Shown here piece after piece: positions 10,945-22,927 of a stretch of 64,000 nt of DNA; position 1 is the stretch's first letter; each line of letters begins with the position of its first letter. Made by a program: the position numbers and the translations under genes. Origin of the DNA: Neurospora tetraspora (lineage: Eukaryota; Ascomycota; Sordariomycetes; Sordariales; Sordariaceae); the NCBI RefSeq assembly GCF_033439725.1, contig NW_026944390.1, forward strand, positions 1,922,001 to 1,986,000, given 5' to 3'. The notes beneath the pieces were generated by a model, which was not told the DNA's origin, made no database searches, and worked only from the letters and a program-made list of their open reading frames with translations.

Positions 10945-13900
10945 ATGTCTGAACCCGATTCAGCAGCAGCCACGGGCTCGCACGAGAACAGTCATGCGTC
11001 GCCCGCCGTGAACCCTCACAGCTTCTTGGGCATGCCGTCAGAGATCCAAAAGGATATCATCAAGCACTGTTGCCAGCACGACCTCATCTGTCTCGCCCTT
11101 GTCTCCAAACACTGTCGAGAACTGGCCGCTTCCCAGCTGTATCGCCAGTTCCACATCGTTTTCCCTGACGAGGATGATCCGTCCTTCGACTCCCAAGGTA
11201 TTGATGGACTGGCTGGCGGGCTGGATACCTTCGTGACCAGCGACTACGACTATGCGAAGCATCTCAAAGATCTTTCACTCGACACCCTTAGTGCCGGCAG
11301 CAAGGGGGAGGCTGCTTACAAGCCCTACCTCTTCAACACCAGCTGCGGAAAGTTTATGAACACCCTTCTGCTTCTCACTCTGCGCAAAGCAAACAAGCTC
11401 GAGACTTTCAAGTACGCCCATCCAGTTATTCCCAGTTCTACACGTACACCGTTACCAGAATGTCTGTGCTAACCCTTGTATCTTTACCAGGTGGAATATC
11501 CGCGTCGAGCTTAGCCGTCCCGTATACGCCGCGCTACACGATATCAAGACCATCGCAAACATACACATACGCATGCAGGCAGGCCCGTCTTTATATGAAA
11601 AGCCGCCTCCGCTCCCTCATGCCGTTCACCCACCGCCGGTCTTTGCTCCCGGCCAGCCGCCGGTACACTGGATGCCTCAAGGCACTCATCCGCCCCCGGT
11701 TCCTCCGCAGCAGGGTATAGACTTAGGATCACAGATAACGACCGCTAATTCGACCTTTATGCCTGTCTACTTTGTTCAAGGCAGCCTTGTTCAAAGTCAA
11801 CAGCCCCCTCATCCACATACCTTTGCTCAACAGCCTCCTCATCCACAGGCTTTCCCTCAGCAGCCTCCACATCATCAGCCTCCCGCTCCCAAGCCCCCCT
11901 CCAAGACAAAAGCGCAGAAGCGACCTCACGTCCTCCCGGAACCCCCAACCCTATCAGGATTCAAAAACCTCAAGAGCCTCGCCGTTCTCGATATTGACAC
12001 CCTGGATATTGTAACGGAAATCAAAACCTGTGTTAGAAACTCGGCCGGGACCTTGACCAAGCTGAAACTGTCTTTTTCGGATTTCCTCGCATCACAGGCT
12101 CGGAAGCCGCCGGCCCCGGAAGTTGTTACGGACGATAGTGATGAGGAGGAGTTGTCCGTCTGGTCCAATCCTGGCGTGGCCCCGAATCCGCAACCCAGTA
12201 GTGCGGTCGAGAGTAGTGGAGCGAAGGCACACCGGGCTCAAGAGGAAAAGAAAACCCAGGAGTCCGTCTTGGGGCGTATCTTCGATGTCGAGCACTATGT
12301 TGTCAAGAAACCACAGAAGGTTAAGTCAAAAGAAAAGACACCAGCCGAGGCATTGAGCTCGGACCCTGGCCAAAACTTCATCAAAAATGTGATGAAAGCG
12401 GCAGAGGTTCTCATGAAGGAGAAGGGTGACATGCGGCGGGAGGCTCTTGATATGATCGAAACTGCCGCCAGTGCTTATGTCGCTTCCTTAAAGACCAAGG
12501 AGAACGGGACCACGTCTGCGAGTTCCGAATCTCAGTCCGCTCAGACCAAGGTTGAGGCAGAGGGCGAACCAAATACTGCGGGATTGGGAAGCGGTTCCAT
12601 GGGTTCTTCTGTCCCTACCAGACAAAAAAAAGAAGGTGACGATTTCAGCCCGGAAGACATCAATATTGAAGATCCCGAGGGAGAACTCGAACTGGATCCG
12701 GGATCTCCAGGTCCCAAAATTGAGGACACAGAGACTGTACCCGAGTCATCACCTTCGCAATCTCTGTCGTTGGCAACAGGCGGCCTTGACCCCGCTTCTG
12801 TCAAGAAGGCCGTGGCCAACTTGGTAGCGCAAAAGGTTAACTATCAGACTTTGATCAAAAAACTTGAGATTTTTGAGGCACGAGCTAACGACCTTCGCAA
12901 GGAAACCGAAGAACTGCGCGAGCAAGACGGGCCTATCGATCGCGAACGTATCGCTAGAACCGAGAAGGAGATTACAGAGCTGAGCAACGGGATCGAAAAA
13001 GCTAGGAGCGAGATTAACGTGGTCGAGGCCGAGGTAGCCGATTCGCAAAAGGAAATCTATGGTCTCCGCAACTCGGATACCATTGAGTCCCAGCGTCAGC
13101 GGAGGAGTGAATATGCACGAGCGACAAGGGGCTTGCCTCTTCAGTCACTCAGCATCTACCTGGTTCCGGTCAAGCCTTCAGTCTTGGCCAAGGGCGTTGA
13201 TATTCGGATGCTCACTCGCATCACTCTCCTCAATGTCGGGCCGCAAGCACCGATTTGGGCTTACTTCAAGAGCCAGAATGAGGAAAATCCTCTCCCGCTT
13301 TGCAAGATCTTCACTGACAACATCACGGAAAGTTTCTTGCAATTTATATCCCAACTGAACCAGGTAACCGAGCTGTTCTTGCTCGAGAGAGACGCCAAAT
13401 ACAAGCCCGAGAGCTTCGCAACCAAGACGAAGACGGTCATTGACGAGATTCGGCGACTGGCACTCAGAAAGCACATGCCTCATCTGCGGAAGCTCATGAT
13501 CAAGAACTTGGCCAGTAAGGCATGGGATTTGAACGCCGAGGCCATAAAGCTGTTGTGCAAGCGTGGCAAAAATCTTGAAGAGCTTGCCTGCAGCATGAGT
13601 ATGCGTTGTCTGGTAAGTGCCCCTAGGACTGACCGAATCTATCAGAACAGTTCACTAACCTCAGAATCTCAACAGCATACTTTCAACCAAAACGCGCGCT
13701 TGCTCATCAACCTTCACGCTCTTCACATCATTAGTCTCCGTTGCGATGACCCGTGTCCCTCTCTTTCGCAAGAAGCGAAGAAGTTCCTAATCGACAGCCT
13801 CTCGCAGCATCCATCGAGGAAGCTCGAATGGATTTCCATCAACGACGGCGACGGCGTGGACCATATCAAGTTCCGCAAGCCGCCGTCCGCGGAAGAGAGG

Positions 13901-14164
13901 AAGAGGAGAATGGCGGCCAAAAAGGCAAAGGGCAAGGCCAAGGCCACGGTGACCACCACCAGCAACGGGACATCAAACAATACCACCCAATACCCGACGT
14001 TTCCTCCCCCGGAAATCTGGGATGGTGAAAGTAGTGCTGACGACTCCTATGCGGATGAGGAGTTGAAAACTTTCATACCTTTCGAGCGGTTGGGGACTAT
14101 GCGCTTCTATGATGTGGAGGGGGTGAGGATCTTCAAGAAGGAGGTTGTCAGTGGCCGTCTCTGA
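10945..14164 (+). CDS. F-box protein with long coiled-coil/disordered body
   Basis: Exons 10945-11411, 11491-13612 and 13676-14164 give 1025 residues. The last intron (63 nt, GTAAGT...CAACAG with CTAAC branch site) is in frame and could be mistaken for coding sequence. Residues about 27-72 form an F-box (HSFLGMPSEIQKDIIKHCC onward), so the protein probably joins an SCF ubiquitin ligase through Skp1. Next comes a Pro/His/Gln-rich tract (about 185-300) with repeated QQPPH units, an acidic and serine-rich stretch, a heptad-type coiled coil (about 610-685), and a leucine-rich segment that could be degenerate leucine-rich repeats. A very basic Lys/Arg/Ala segment (about 930-955) could be a nuclear signal. 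Start chosen at the first ATG followed by conserved-looking sequence; an upstream ATG at 10891 is also in frame. Substrate unknown. Confidence 0.8.
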
Positions 14165-14987
14165 AGAAGTCCCAAACATGACGCGTAACATTAACACCAG
14201 CGGAATCTGGGGACATGGTAATGAGGGAATGAAATGACGAACAGCGATTTGTATTTTTACTGTATTTTTTTTTGTTTTTGTTTTTTAATTTTATCCGATG
14301 AACGGGATCGACACAACCTCCGGATTCAGCCAGAGGTTAGATGTCGATTTGGGAAGGGCATTGAAGTGGTGGTGGTGGGGTGGTGACGGTTGCTTTTGAC
14401 ATCGGAGGAGAGCTTTTGAGCGTTCATTTCGGAGAAGAGATAGAGGAAGGTAGATGAGATGAAGTGGAATATACCCAGTAGTCTTTTTTTGCTTTCATCT
14501 ATAACGCATAATCAGCTTCTAGTCTGATCACTGTCGTAATTATTTTCGTGTGAACGCCTTTGAACTTTATAATGGGTCGTGCCCGCCATTCGTTCTCATC
14601 AATGACAGCGAACGCATGTAGATTGGAAGGCGCAATCTGTGTGATCACTTGATGGCGTAATAATTCCGAACTACAAGCTGAACAGGAAAGAGCTCTCGCA
14701 CTCGTTGTCCAGGTTAGACTCCGTTCTCGCCAGTAGTGGAAGCAGGTACACCCAAAGCCATGAAATATCTCCCAAGTGATATTGATGCTGGCCCACTTAT
14801 TCGCAACCATAATCCCTTTCTTTCTCCCCCGTCACTCGCCATCGGTATTATCATCATATCTTTACTTCCGCCCCCAATATCCACTAACATCCAAGCCCAC
14901 CCGCCAATCTACTGATGCCCTCCACAAAGCTCGGAGACTGCTAGGTTATTGGTAGAGCTCAGTTGTGTTGAGCACACATCTCCGTCC
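14165..14987. other. Intergenic region
   Basis: This holds the 3' end of the F-box gene (T-rich run near 14255-14290) and the promoter of the next plus-strand gene. The 103-codon minus-strand frame at 14499-14810 has no recognisable features. Confidence 0.5.
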
Positions 14988-15039
14988 AGAGAATCGTCAG
15001 TGCCGAAGAGAATCGTCAGTGCCGAAGAGAATCGTCAGT
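14988..15039. repeat. 19-bp tandem repeat, 2.7 copies
   Basis: The unit AGAGAATCGTCAGTGCCGA occurs at 14988-15006 and 15007-15025 without change and again, partial, from 15026. It ends 13 bp before the ATG at 15053, so it probably lies in the 5' leader of that gene. Confidence 0.9.
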
Positions 15040-15052
15040 ACTTAGGCAGACC

Positions 15053-18000
15053 ATGGCCTCTCACTCTCACCACAACCACCCATCATCACACTCATGCCAA
15101 CCACCGCCACTAGGCCTCGACGGCGCTACCCCTTGGCCAGGTCCCATCTACAGACAACCACCAGCCACAGCCTGTCCCCCGCCCCCCTCGCAAATCTGGC
15201 CACCGACATCAATCCCATGCGAAGACAGAGATGTCAATCAAGGCAGACGAGATTCGTATTCCAAGCAGCAGCCCGGTAGCACTAGCACTAGCAAGCCGTA
15301 CCCCCCGGTGGCCCCTACTACCAGAAAGGCAGCGTCAGTGAAAAGTTCGGGATCGTCTTCCAGCCGCGGCGGCCGGAAGAACATCATCGCTGCCTCGGTT
15401 AAAGGGTTCTTCCACAGTTTGAGGCCTAGCAATTGTCCTGAGCAGGGCTTCACGCTCCGAAGGCATCATGATCATCATAGTCATGGGCATCAGACGATTG
15501 ATGAGATCTTGACGGGGGAGAGCCGGCATTACACCCCGAGTACACCGGATACCATTGTGTCAGAAGCTTGGAATATTCCTGTGGCGCTTCCTCGAAGAGC
15601 TTCGGGTGTCAGTGGAAAGTCAAGGGTTCAATGTATGTAAACCTGTTCGCCTCGCAAGCCTTGAAGTTGTAACACCAGGACTGACATTAACCAAGCAACC
15701 CCTATTCCAGTCAGGAAGATCAAATCCAGGTTGGATACGAGATCGGATGACGGCCCTAATGCCACTCATCACCGGGGCGAAGACGCAATTTCATCGCTTG
15801 ATGGAACTTGGGCCAACATGAGGGAACGCCGAGTGAAAAGCGGAAATATCCCTACCTTTTCCATGCCATCGCGGAAACCAGTGCCAATCCAAAACCGCAG
15901 TTCTCTTCCCATCCCTTCCCAAGCTAATGTAGGCACTGCCAAGTCCCATAACATTATGCCCTCAGTGATGCCGGCCTATAACAAAGCTCGCTCATTGTTC
16001 CTAGCAAAGCAAGAAGCCCGGCGCCAGCGCCGCATTTTGAGAGAGGCCGGTGACTACCTCGGAGTGACAGGGGCGAACCCTTATACCGGGATGTTGGACA
16101 ACATAACCCCCAGAACAAGCATAGACATGACGGAGTTTCGTCGCGGTTTTCCCCAGTCATCGCCCCAGAATGAGAAAAAGGGGCGTGGTACCGGGAAACA
16201 GACTAGTCCTCGGCGGCGGTCCAAACTCGGCAAAGAAGCAGAACAGTGGTCCTCCGCGGCGTCTCCAAACTTAAGTCCGATCGTCCAGAGCCAGAGCCCA
16301 AGCAACAAGAGTGCAGAACCTGCTCAGGCGGGTCAGTCAGCTACCTCCAGTCACACTTCGAAGTCTTTTTTAGGGATGGGGACAATGGCGGTTATGGTAC
16401 CGTCAGGAGGAGGCCCGGCTTCAGCGACCTCATACCCGTCGAGAGCGAGGTCTCTCAGGCTACATTTCCATCCATTGATTCCCCGGCGGCTGGGTCCCGG
16501 CCCGATGGACACCGGCCCCGTCCAGGGCCAGACTGGGATAAAGAAGCCCTTCTCCAGGATCCCAGTGCCAGATGGCCACCCAGTTTCGCGCAAGATGTTG
16601 CCAGGAACCCCCATGACACCCGTTCCCAGCAGCGGCGAGGTCACCTACCCACATTTGGACCTCGCGAACCTGAACCCAGCCCGCCAATGGGCGAACATGC
16701 TGATGGAGGATCTGGGTGGCCTGGAGCGCAGCATCCGGGACAGCACCAGAGAAGCCAAGGCATGGGCGAATTCCGTAGCCCAGGACATCAGTGGACTGGG
16801 ACAGGCGCTCCACCTCCCACAACCCCAATCTGCTTGCATACCCACCATCACCATTACTGGCTGCGAGTCCAGTCCTCGCCGTCAGCTCCCCTCCGCCATA
16901 AAGGAAACCTGCCCCGAAGGACCCGAAGCCAAGGCCCCTCGAAAGGCAAGAAAGACGTCGGGGACGAGAGCAGTCAAGAAGGCTCAGAAGACGACAGAAT
17001 CCGTAATCGTATCGTCGTCACACCAGACATCGTCCCTGTCGCCGAGCGCCATACCCAAGAACGGCTCTTCGACGCCGCTGGATTCCCCTCCCAGCAAGCA
17101 ACCGAACGTCTCGCCGAAACTCGCAAGACCAGATCTCCATCATCATCACAGCTGGACGGCATCACTGACGGCAGACCGAGTTGCAGAGATGGTGGCAGAA
17201 GATGTGGCACAAGCTTCCCAGGACGAGTTACCAAAAGTAGCCAGCGTTATTACATCGTCAACCCAAGAGACAATGCGCACGGAGGACTAGGTGAAAACCT
17301 CCCGGCGCGTGTCGACGCCTCGTCCTCAGAAACAGCCGGGTCGGGAGATGCGCAAGACGATGAGAAAGGAAGCGGAAATCCAAGACGTAACAAACGGAAA
17401 GAGACTGTCACCACTCAGGTCCACTTATACGCGCCGGCCAAGTCTGGCGAAGTCGAAGAGCTGGTCGGCGCATCAGGGACCGGCCGATATCAAAGCTTTC
17501 ACGCAGGCGATGGCGCAGGGAGCAGCGCGGGCAGCATTTGTGCAACACGCGGCGGACCAAAGAGCAGGACCGGAAGGGATCCCGGCCACGGGACGGACCA
17601 TAACTGGAGACACGAAAGTTGGGGTAGAATCAACGGCAGCAGCCAAGAGTGCGATGGAGGCCGAGTTGGGAACAGGCCCGGTAACGTCATTAGCAGAACA
17701 AATGAACAAGCGTCACAAGCTGAAGGACAGCGCCGGCCACGGCAGCGGAGACATCGACGGTCGTTCCAGAAGCCAAGAAGCGATGTCAGAACAAGCCAGT
17801 GAACCCCAGACGTGCCAAGGGGATGGGGCGGCGGCTAGTGACGATCTGTACCGGCTTTTCCCAGGCTTGGCACTCCCTGTCAGGTATCTGATGGTGGCGG
17901 CGGGATCGGGAGGGCAGGGCTTTGAGGTGCCGGTTGGGGTCCGGATCGTGGTGTCGGTAGTGGCTACCTTTGTAGCGCAGTTTGTCTGTGCGTACTGGGC

Positions 18001-18214
18001 GTTTGTGCGGCCGGTGTTTCATCTCGACTCGCCGCTTCACAAGAGGTACGCACGGGGCCAGGCGACGCTGGGAGACGTGGTGGTTTATATATTTGCGCTG
18101 ATGTTTGTCTTCTTTGCGGGCGCGGCTGTGGTGTGGATGATCAGGGGCACGGTTCTTGTGTGCCGCCTGGCCAGGGCGATTATCGGAGGATTGGCAATGC
18201 TGGCGGGTTTGTGA
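15053..18214 (+). CDS. Ser/Pro-rich protein with C-terminal membrane pair
   Basis: Not recognised. The start has a good context (ACCATGG). Exon 1 is 15053-15632; a 78-nt intron (GTATGT...TTCCAG) leads to exon 2 from 15711. The frame meets TAG at 17288-17290 and continues open, in the same frame, to 18214. I interpret the TAG as the acceptor of a 54-nt in-frame intron (17237-17290, donor GTAGCC), giving 1009 residues; without it the product ends at 719 residues. The body is low-complexity, His-rich at the N-terminus, with a helical stretch around PARQWANMLMEDLGGLERSI. The C-terminal part has two hydrophobic segments (about residues 917-941 and 965-992), so the long form would be a membrane protein and the short form would not. 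The donor is weak, so the join is uncertain. Confidence 0.6.
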
Positions 18215-19597
18215 GTGATCACAATGATACCTAGTTGAGTGTTCTCGGCTGTGGAGACTATGTTTAAATGGGTGGAACGTATGGTATGAGTGTGATTGTA
18301 ACTTCCCTTTTCAGATTGAAGAGCATGCGGTGCGAGCATGGGGACATTTGACATGGAGAGGATGAAGAAGAAGAAATTGTTGCAGTAGCAGTGTTGTTAT
18401 CACTATCGAGTATCGCCTATCGCCTTCTCAAACTCCGAAAACATCGTTCAGGAAACACGAGGTTGCTTCGGAGTTTGTTTGTTTGTACAATGGATATTCT
18501 TACGTATCAAGTTGCACGAGGAGGATCCGTACCTGAAATGAGGGCGGTGTTGGAAATATTATTTCTTGAAGAAGGTGATGGTGGAGCGGGAACGATCCGT
18601 CGTGGGACATCAAGGTACTCGGTGAGAAGTGTACCGAAGACCGGACCTGAGACCTGACAGGAGGTTTTACCTAGCTTGGGAAATATCATTACTCTCAACA
18701 CAAATGGGTATTGATCATATGATGATCTACAACAATATTGTCTTGCGCATTCTCTCCTGTTCGTATGCCTTCATCGTCGCACCGCCCTCTTCTCCGGAGT
18801 CCGGAACCTCGGCTGGCCATGGTTCGGGACTCCATCGTCAGGGAGCCCCGTGTGGCCCCCAAGGCCCCGTAGTCAAGCCGTCGCATGCCGCAGCGTCATG
18901 GATCAGGATGGCCGGTCTCGACGTGGCAGCAGTTGCCCGGCCGAGATCGGGAGACCCAATGGCGGCGGTCGAAGTTGTCACAGCGCCTGACAGTGCGTAC
19001 CTGAGCGGGTGGAACTGGCAAGTGGGAATCTTGCGCGCGGCCAATGGGCATCACCCCTTTAGAAATTCCAGTGGCCACCCGAGCCCACCCCGCATTCCGT
19101 GAACCGGAGCTTGATGCTTGCCTTCCGAATATCGGCCGCCCCAGCCCTGCGGTCACTGTCGTCTCTTTGGTTCCGTATGGACGAGATCGAGCCACGAGCG
19201 GATCGCCTCAGGCGACCAGGGAAACAGAGAAATTGTTTGTATCTAGATTTGCGAATTGGGGGTCCAACTCTTGAAACGGGGGGAAACTTAAAAGGTCCTT
19301 CTTGCCACGGCCGTCTCAGTCTCACCTCCTTTCCCGCTTTTGCTTCCAGTCCAACTTCTCGCTCTCAACTCTCTCCCCAATCTTTCCACATCCCAACTAC
19401 ATACCCTTTCTTATACCCGGGATTATCAAACATCATCATCTTTGTATCTTGTTTATCGAGAACCGAGCCGAGAAGGATAACTGCATCGCCGATATTGGTC
19501 GAGACATCAAAGCCAGAGCCGAACCGGAAGCTAGACAACCCCACGCCGGTTTCCCAACCCACGACTTCTCTCCCGTTGTCCCTTGACTGTGCCAACG
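18215..19597. promoter_or_regulatory. Intergenic region, leu-2 upstream sequence
   Basis: This contains the 3' end of the preceding gene and the promoter of leu-2. Two TCCGGA palindromes lie at 18793-18798 and 18800-18805, and a CCG-N4-CGG site at 18941-18950. The 300 bp before the gene are CT-rich. Short frames here (for example at 19099-19776) are not protein-like. Confidence 0.5.
18941..18950. promoter_or_regulatory. CCG-N4-CGG site, possible Leu3-type binding site
   Basis: CCGAGATCGG has the CCG-N4-CGG spacing of Leu3-type Zn2Cys6 regulators, but the inner bases differ from the yeast optimum CCGGNNCCGG. It is about 735 bp upstream of the leu-2 ATG. One such site can occur by chance; this is a candidate only. 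Confidence 0.2.
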
Positions 19598-19604
19598 TTA
19601 TATA
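19598..19604 (+). promoter_or_regulatory. TATA-like box upstream of leu-2
   Basis: TTATATA occurs 72-78 bp before the leu-2 ATG, followed by a CT-rich stretch (CCCTCTCTCTC) of the kind that often marks fungal transcription starts. Confidence 0.4.
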
Positions 19605-19675
19605 CCCCGCCCTCTCTCTCTCCATCTCTCTCCAATCGCCAGCCAGGGGACCACCGCCTTCACATAACCGCCACA

Positions 19676-22177
19676 ATGCCGTCAGCAGAAAGCACCCCCC
19701 GCACTCTTTACGACAAGGTCTTCCAGGCCCATATCGTCGACGAGAAGCTCGACGGTACCATTCTCCTCTACATTGACCGCCACTTGGTCCACGAAGTCAC
19801 CTCTCCTGTAAGTTTGCGCCAAACCCGAAATCTCTTCGAGCCCAATGCCGAGAGAGCTCAAGCTCCGGTTTCGCAGCCCAGTACTGACCCCCTTATCAAC
19901 AGCAAGCTTTTGAGGGTCTCGAGAACGCCGGACGCCAAGTTCGCAGGCCAGACTGCACCCTCGCTACCACCGATCACGTAAGTTCAATCCCGTCGGCACG
20001 TTCCTTCCATGCGCATGTAACTGACGCCAGACCCGCTGTAGAATGTCCCCACCACCTCCAGGAAAACGCTGAAGGATATCGGCAGCTTCATCAAGGAGGA
20101 TGATTCAAGGACGCAGTGCGTCACCCTCGAGGAGAACGTCAAGAAGTTCGGCATCACATACTTTGGCCTCAGCGACAAGAGGCAAGGTATCGTGCACGTC
20201 ATCGGCCCCGAGCAGGGCTTCACCCTTCCCGGCACCACTGTCGTCTGCGGTGACTCCCACACTTCCACCCATGGCGCTTTCGGCGCCCTTGCCTTCGGTA
20301 TCGGTACCTCCGAGGTCGAGCACGTCCTCGCCACCCAGTGCCTCATCACCAAGCGCAGCAAGAACATGAGGGTTCAGGTCGACGGTGAGCTCGCGCCCGG
20401 TGTTAGCTCCAAGGATGTGATCCTCCACGTTATCGGCCAGATCGGTACTGCCGGCGGTACTGGTGCCGTCATCGAGTTCTGCGGCTCCGTCATCCGCAGC
20501 CTTAGCATGGAGGCTCGCATGTCCATCTGCAACATGTCGATCGAGGGCGGTGCTAGAGCCGGTATGGTCGCTCCCGATGACATTACCTTCGAGTACCTCA
20601 AGGGCAGGCCCCTTGCCCCCAAGTACGGATCCGAAGAGTGGGACAAGGCCGTCGCCTACTGGAAGTCTCTCGCCTCCGACCCCGACGCCAAGTACGATAT
20701 CGATGTCTTCATCGACGGCAAGGATATCATCCCCACCGTCACCTGGGGTACCTCTCCCGAGGACGTCGTCCCCATCACCGGTGTTGTTCCCGACCCCGAG
20801 ACCTTTGCTACCGAGGGCAAGAAGGTCGCTGGCCGTCGCATGATCGAGTACATGGGTCTCGTCCCCGGCACCCGCATGGAGGACATTGAGGTCGACAAGG
20901 TCTTCATCGGCTCCTGCACCAACTCCCGTATCGAGGATCTCCGCGCTGCCGCCCAGGTCGTCAAGGGCAAGAAGATTGCCGCCAACATCAAGCGCGCTCT
21001 CATCGTCCCCGGCTCCGGTCTCGTCAAGGACCAGGCCGAGGCCGAGGGTCTCGACAAGATCTTCCAGGAGGCCGGTTTCGAGTGGCGCGAGGCTGGTTGC
21101 TCCATGTGCCTCGGCATGAACCCCGACATCCTCTCCCCCAAGGAGCGTTGCGCCTCCACCAGCAACCGCAACTTCGAGGGTCGCCAGGGTGCCCAGGGCC
21201 GCACCCACCTGATGTCCCCCGTCATGGCCGCCGCCGCCGCCATCGTCGGCAAGCTCGCTGACGTCCGCAAGCTCACCGAGTACAAGTCCAGCCCCCACGT
21301 TGAGGCCGCCGTCACCCCTGAGACCGCCACCGCTACCGCCAAGGCTCACGCCGACGAGAGCATCGAGGAGGACGACACCCAGAAGGACAAGCTCACCGAC
21401 CAGCCCCAGGACTCTTCTCCCCAGGTCAACACCTCCGTCTCCAAGTCCTCCGCCGGTCTCCCCAAGTTCACTTCGCTCAAGGGCATCGCCGCGCCCATGG
21501 AGAAGGCGAACATCGACACGGACGCCATCATCCCCAAGAACTTCCTCAAGACCATCAAGCGCACAGGCCTAGGCTCCGCCCTCTTCTACGAGATGCGCTA
21601 CAACCCCGACGGCACCGAGAACACCCAATTCGTCCTCAACCGCGAGCCCTACCGCTCCGCCAAGATCATCGTCTGCACCGGCGCCAACTTCGGCTGCGGC
21701 TCCTCGCGCGAGCATGCCCCCTGGGCTTTGAACGATTTCGGCGTCAAGTCCGTCATTGCGCCCAGTTTCGCAGACATCTTCTTCAACAACTCTTTCAAGA
21801 ACGGCATGCTGCCCATCCCGATGAAGGACCAAGCCGCTCTCGAGCGCGTGCACGCCGAGGCTGTTGCGGGACGCGAGATCGAGATCGACCTGCCCAACCA
21901 GCTGATCAAGGACGCTGAGGGTAACACCATCTGCGAGTTCGAGGTTGAGGAGTTCAGGAAGCACTGCCTTGTGAACGGACTGGACGATATCGGTCTGACG
22001 ATGCAGATGGAGGACAAGATTACCGAGTACGAGGCTCGCATGAGCCAGCAGACGCCGTGGTTGGATGGTCGCGCGTACCTCAAGAGGAAGGGACAGGGCG
22101 GTAAGTTGGTGGCCAAGGCGGTGCCGGTGCCGAAGACGAATCGGGGGGAGGAGAAGAAGGAGCCGCTTGAGTGGTAA
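19676..22177 (+). CDS. leu-2: 3-isopropylmalate dehydratase (isopropylmalate isomerase)
   Basis: Exons 19676-19807, 19903-19977 and 20042-22177 give 780 residues, matching yeast Leu1 (779). The enzyme converts 2-isopropylmalate to 3-isopropylmalate, the second step of leucine synthesis, with a 4Fe-4S cluster. It is the fungal fused form. The large aconitase-like domain has cluster ligands in IGSCTNSR (Cys near 360) and [10 protein letters not shown] (near 422 and 425). An acidic linker (about 450-480) follows, then the small swivel domain with [17 protein letters not shown] near 616. The short first exons carry the expected N-terminal [13 protein letters not shown] and [20 protein letters not shown] sequence, which supports the splicing. 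In Neurospora this activity is leu-2 (yeast LEU1), usually under control of the Leu-3 regulator. Highly biased codons suggest strong expression. Confidence 0.97.
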
Positions 22178-22927
22178 ACCTTCACCGTCGAAGGCCTGAT
22201 GGGGTTAAGAAAAAAAGTTAAAGGGGTTGAAAATGAAAATGAAAAAGGCGCCGCCATAGCAGGAAAGCGGGCGACGCAAAGCGGGTGTTTTAGTTCCTCT
22301 TTTTTCATGTCTTGCTTTCATCCAAAACGCTTGATATCACGGTTGCGGGTTTTTGAGTTTATCACGGTCTTGAGTTTAGGCTTGCTTACTTATGGTCTTG
22401 GCGGAGTGGACTATCATCAATGACTCCACAACTTTTTTATCAGCTCGAACGGTTTTACATAGTCATGGCGCATATACATAACTGGATGGTCTCTTCTTGT
22501 TAACGATGATGATGAATGATGCAAAATTCGTGGTGATGAGTGATCGTGAAAAGATGACTGTGATGACTTGTAAGGAGCGAACATGGACTGGACTTGGGAG
22601 AGTTCGGTGACATACATATGTGAGTTGGGAGCTAGCTCGTTTGAAGATAGAAACGCATGTCTAAGCAGATCATAACATTGTGCGATGAGGTAGGTCCGTT
22701 TGTGTTTGTACCATCTCCAGAAGAACGCCATTTTATATGCCTTATGAATGTAAGTAAGCATACCATCTTCGACTCCCCGTCATACACGAGCTCGCTTCTT
22801 TCTTTGGTAGATGTGAAATCAGAAAAACCCCCCCCAGAACACCGCTTGCAAAGAACTCCAAATGTTGATACATCGTTACATGTCCCTTCCCCGTTCCCCC
22901 ACTCCCTCTCTCTTCTCAACTTCAATT
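22178..22927. other. Convergent 3' intergenic region
   Basis: This lies between the 3' ends of leu-2 (+) and the nuclear rim gene (-). It contains A-rich and GATGATGATG-like runs, and no supported gene or repeat. Confidence 0.6.

Noticed and set aside
20105-21349. 414-codon minus-strand frame opposite leu-2
   Set aside because: Antisense shadow of a strongly codon-biased gene; no domain.
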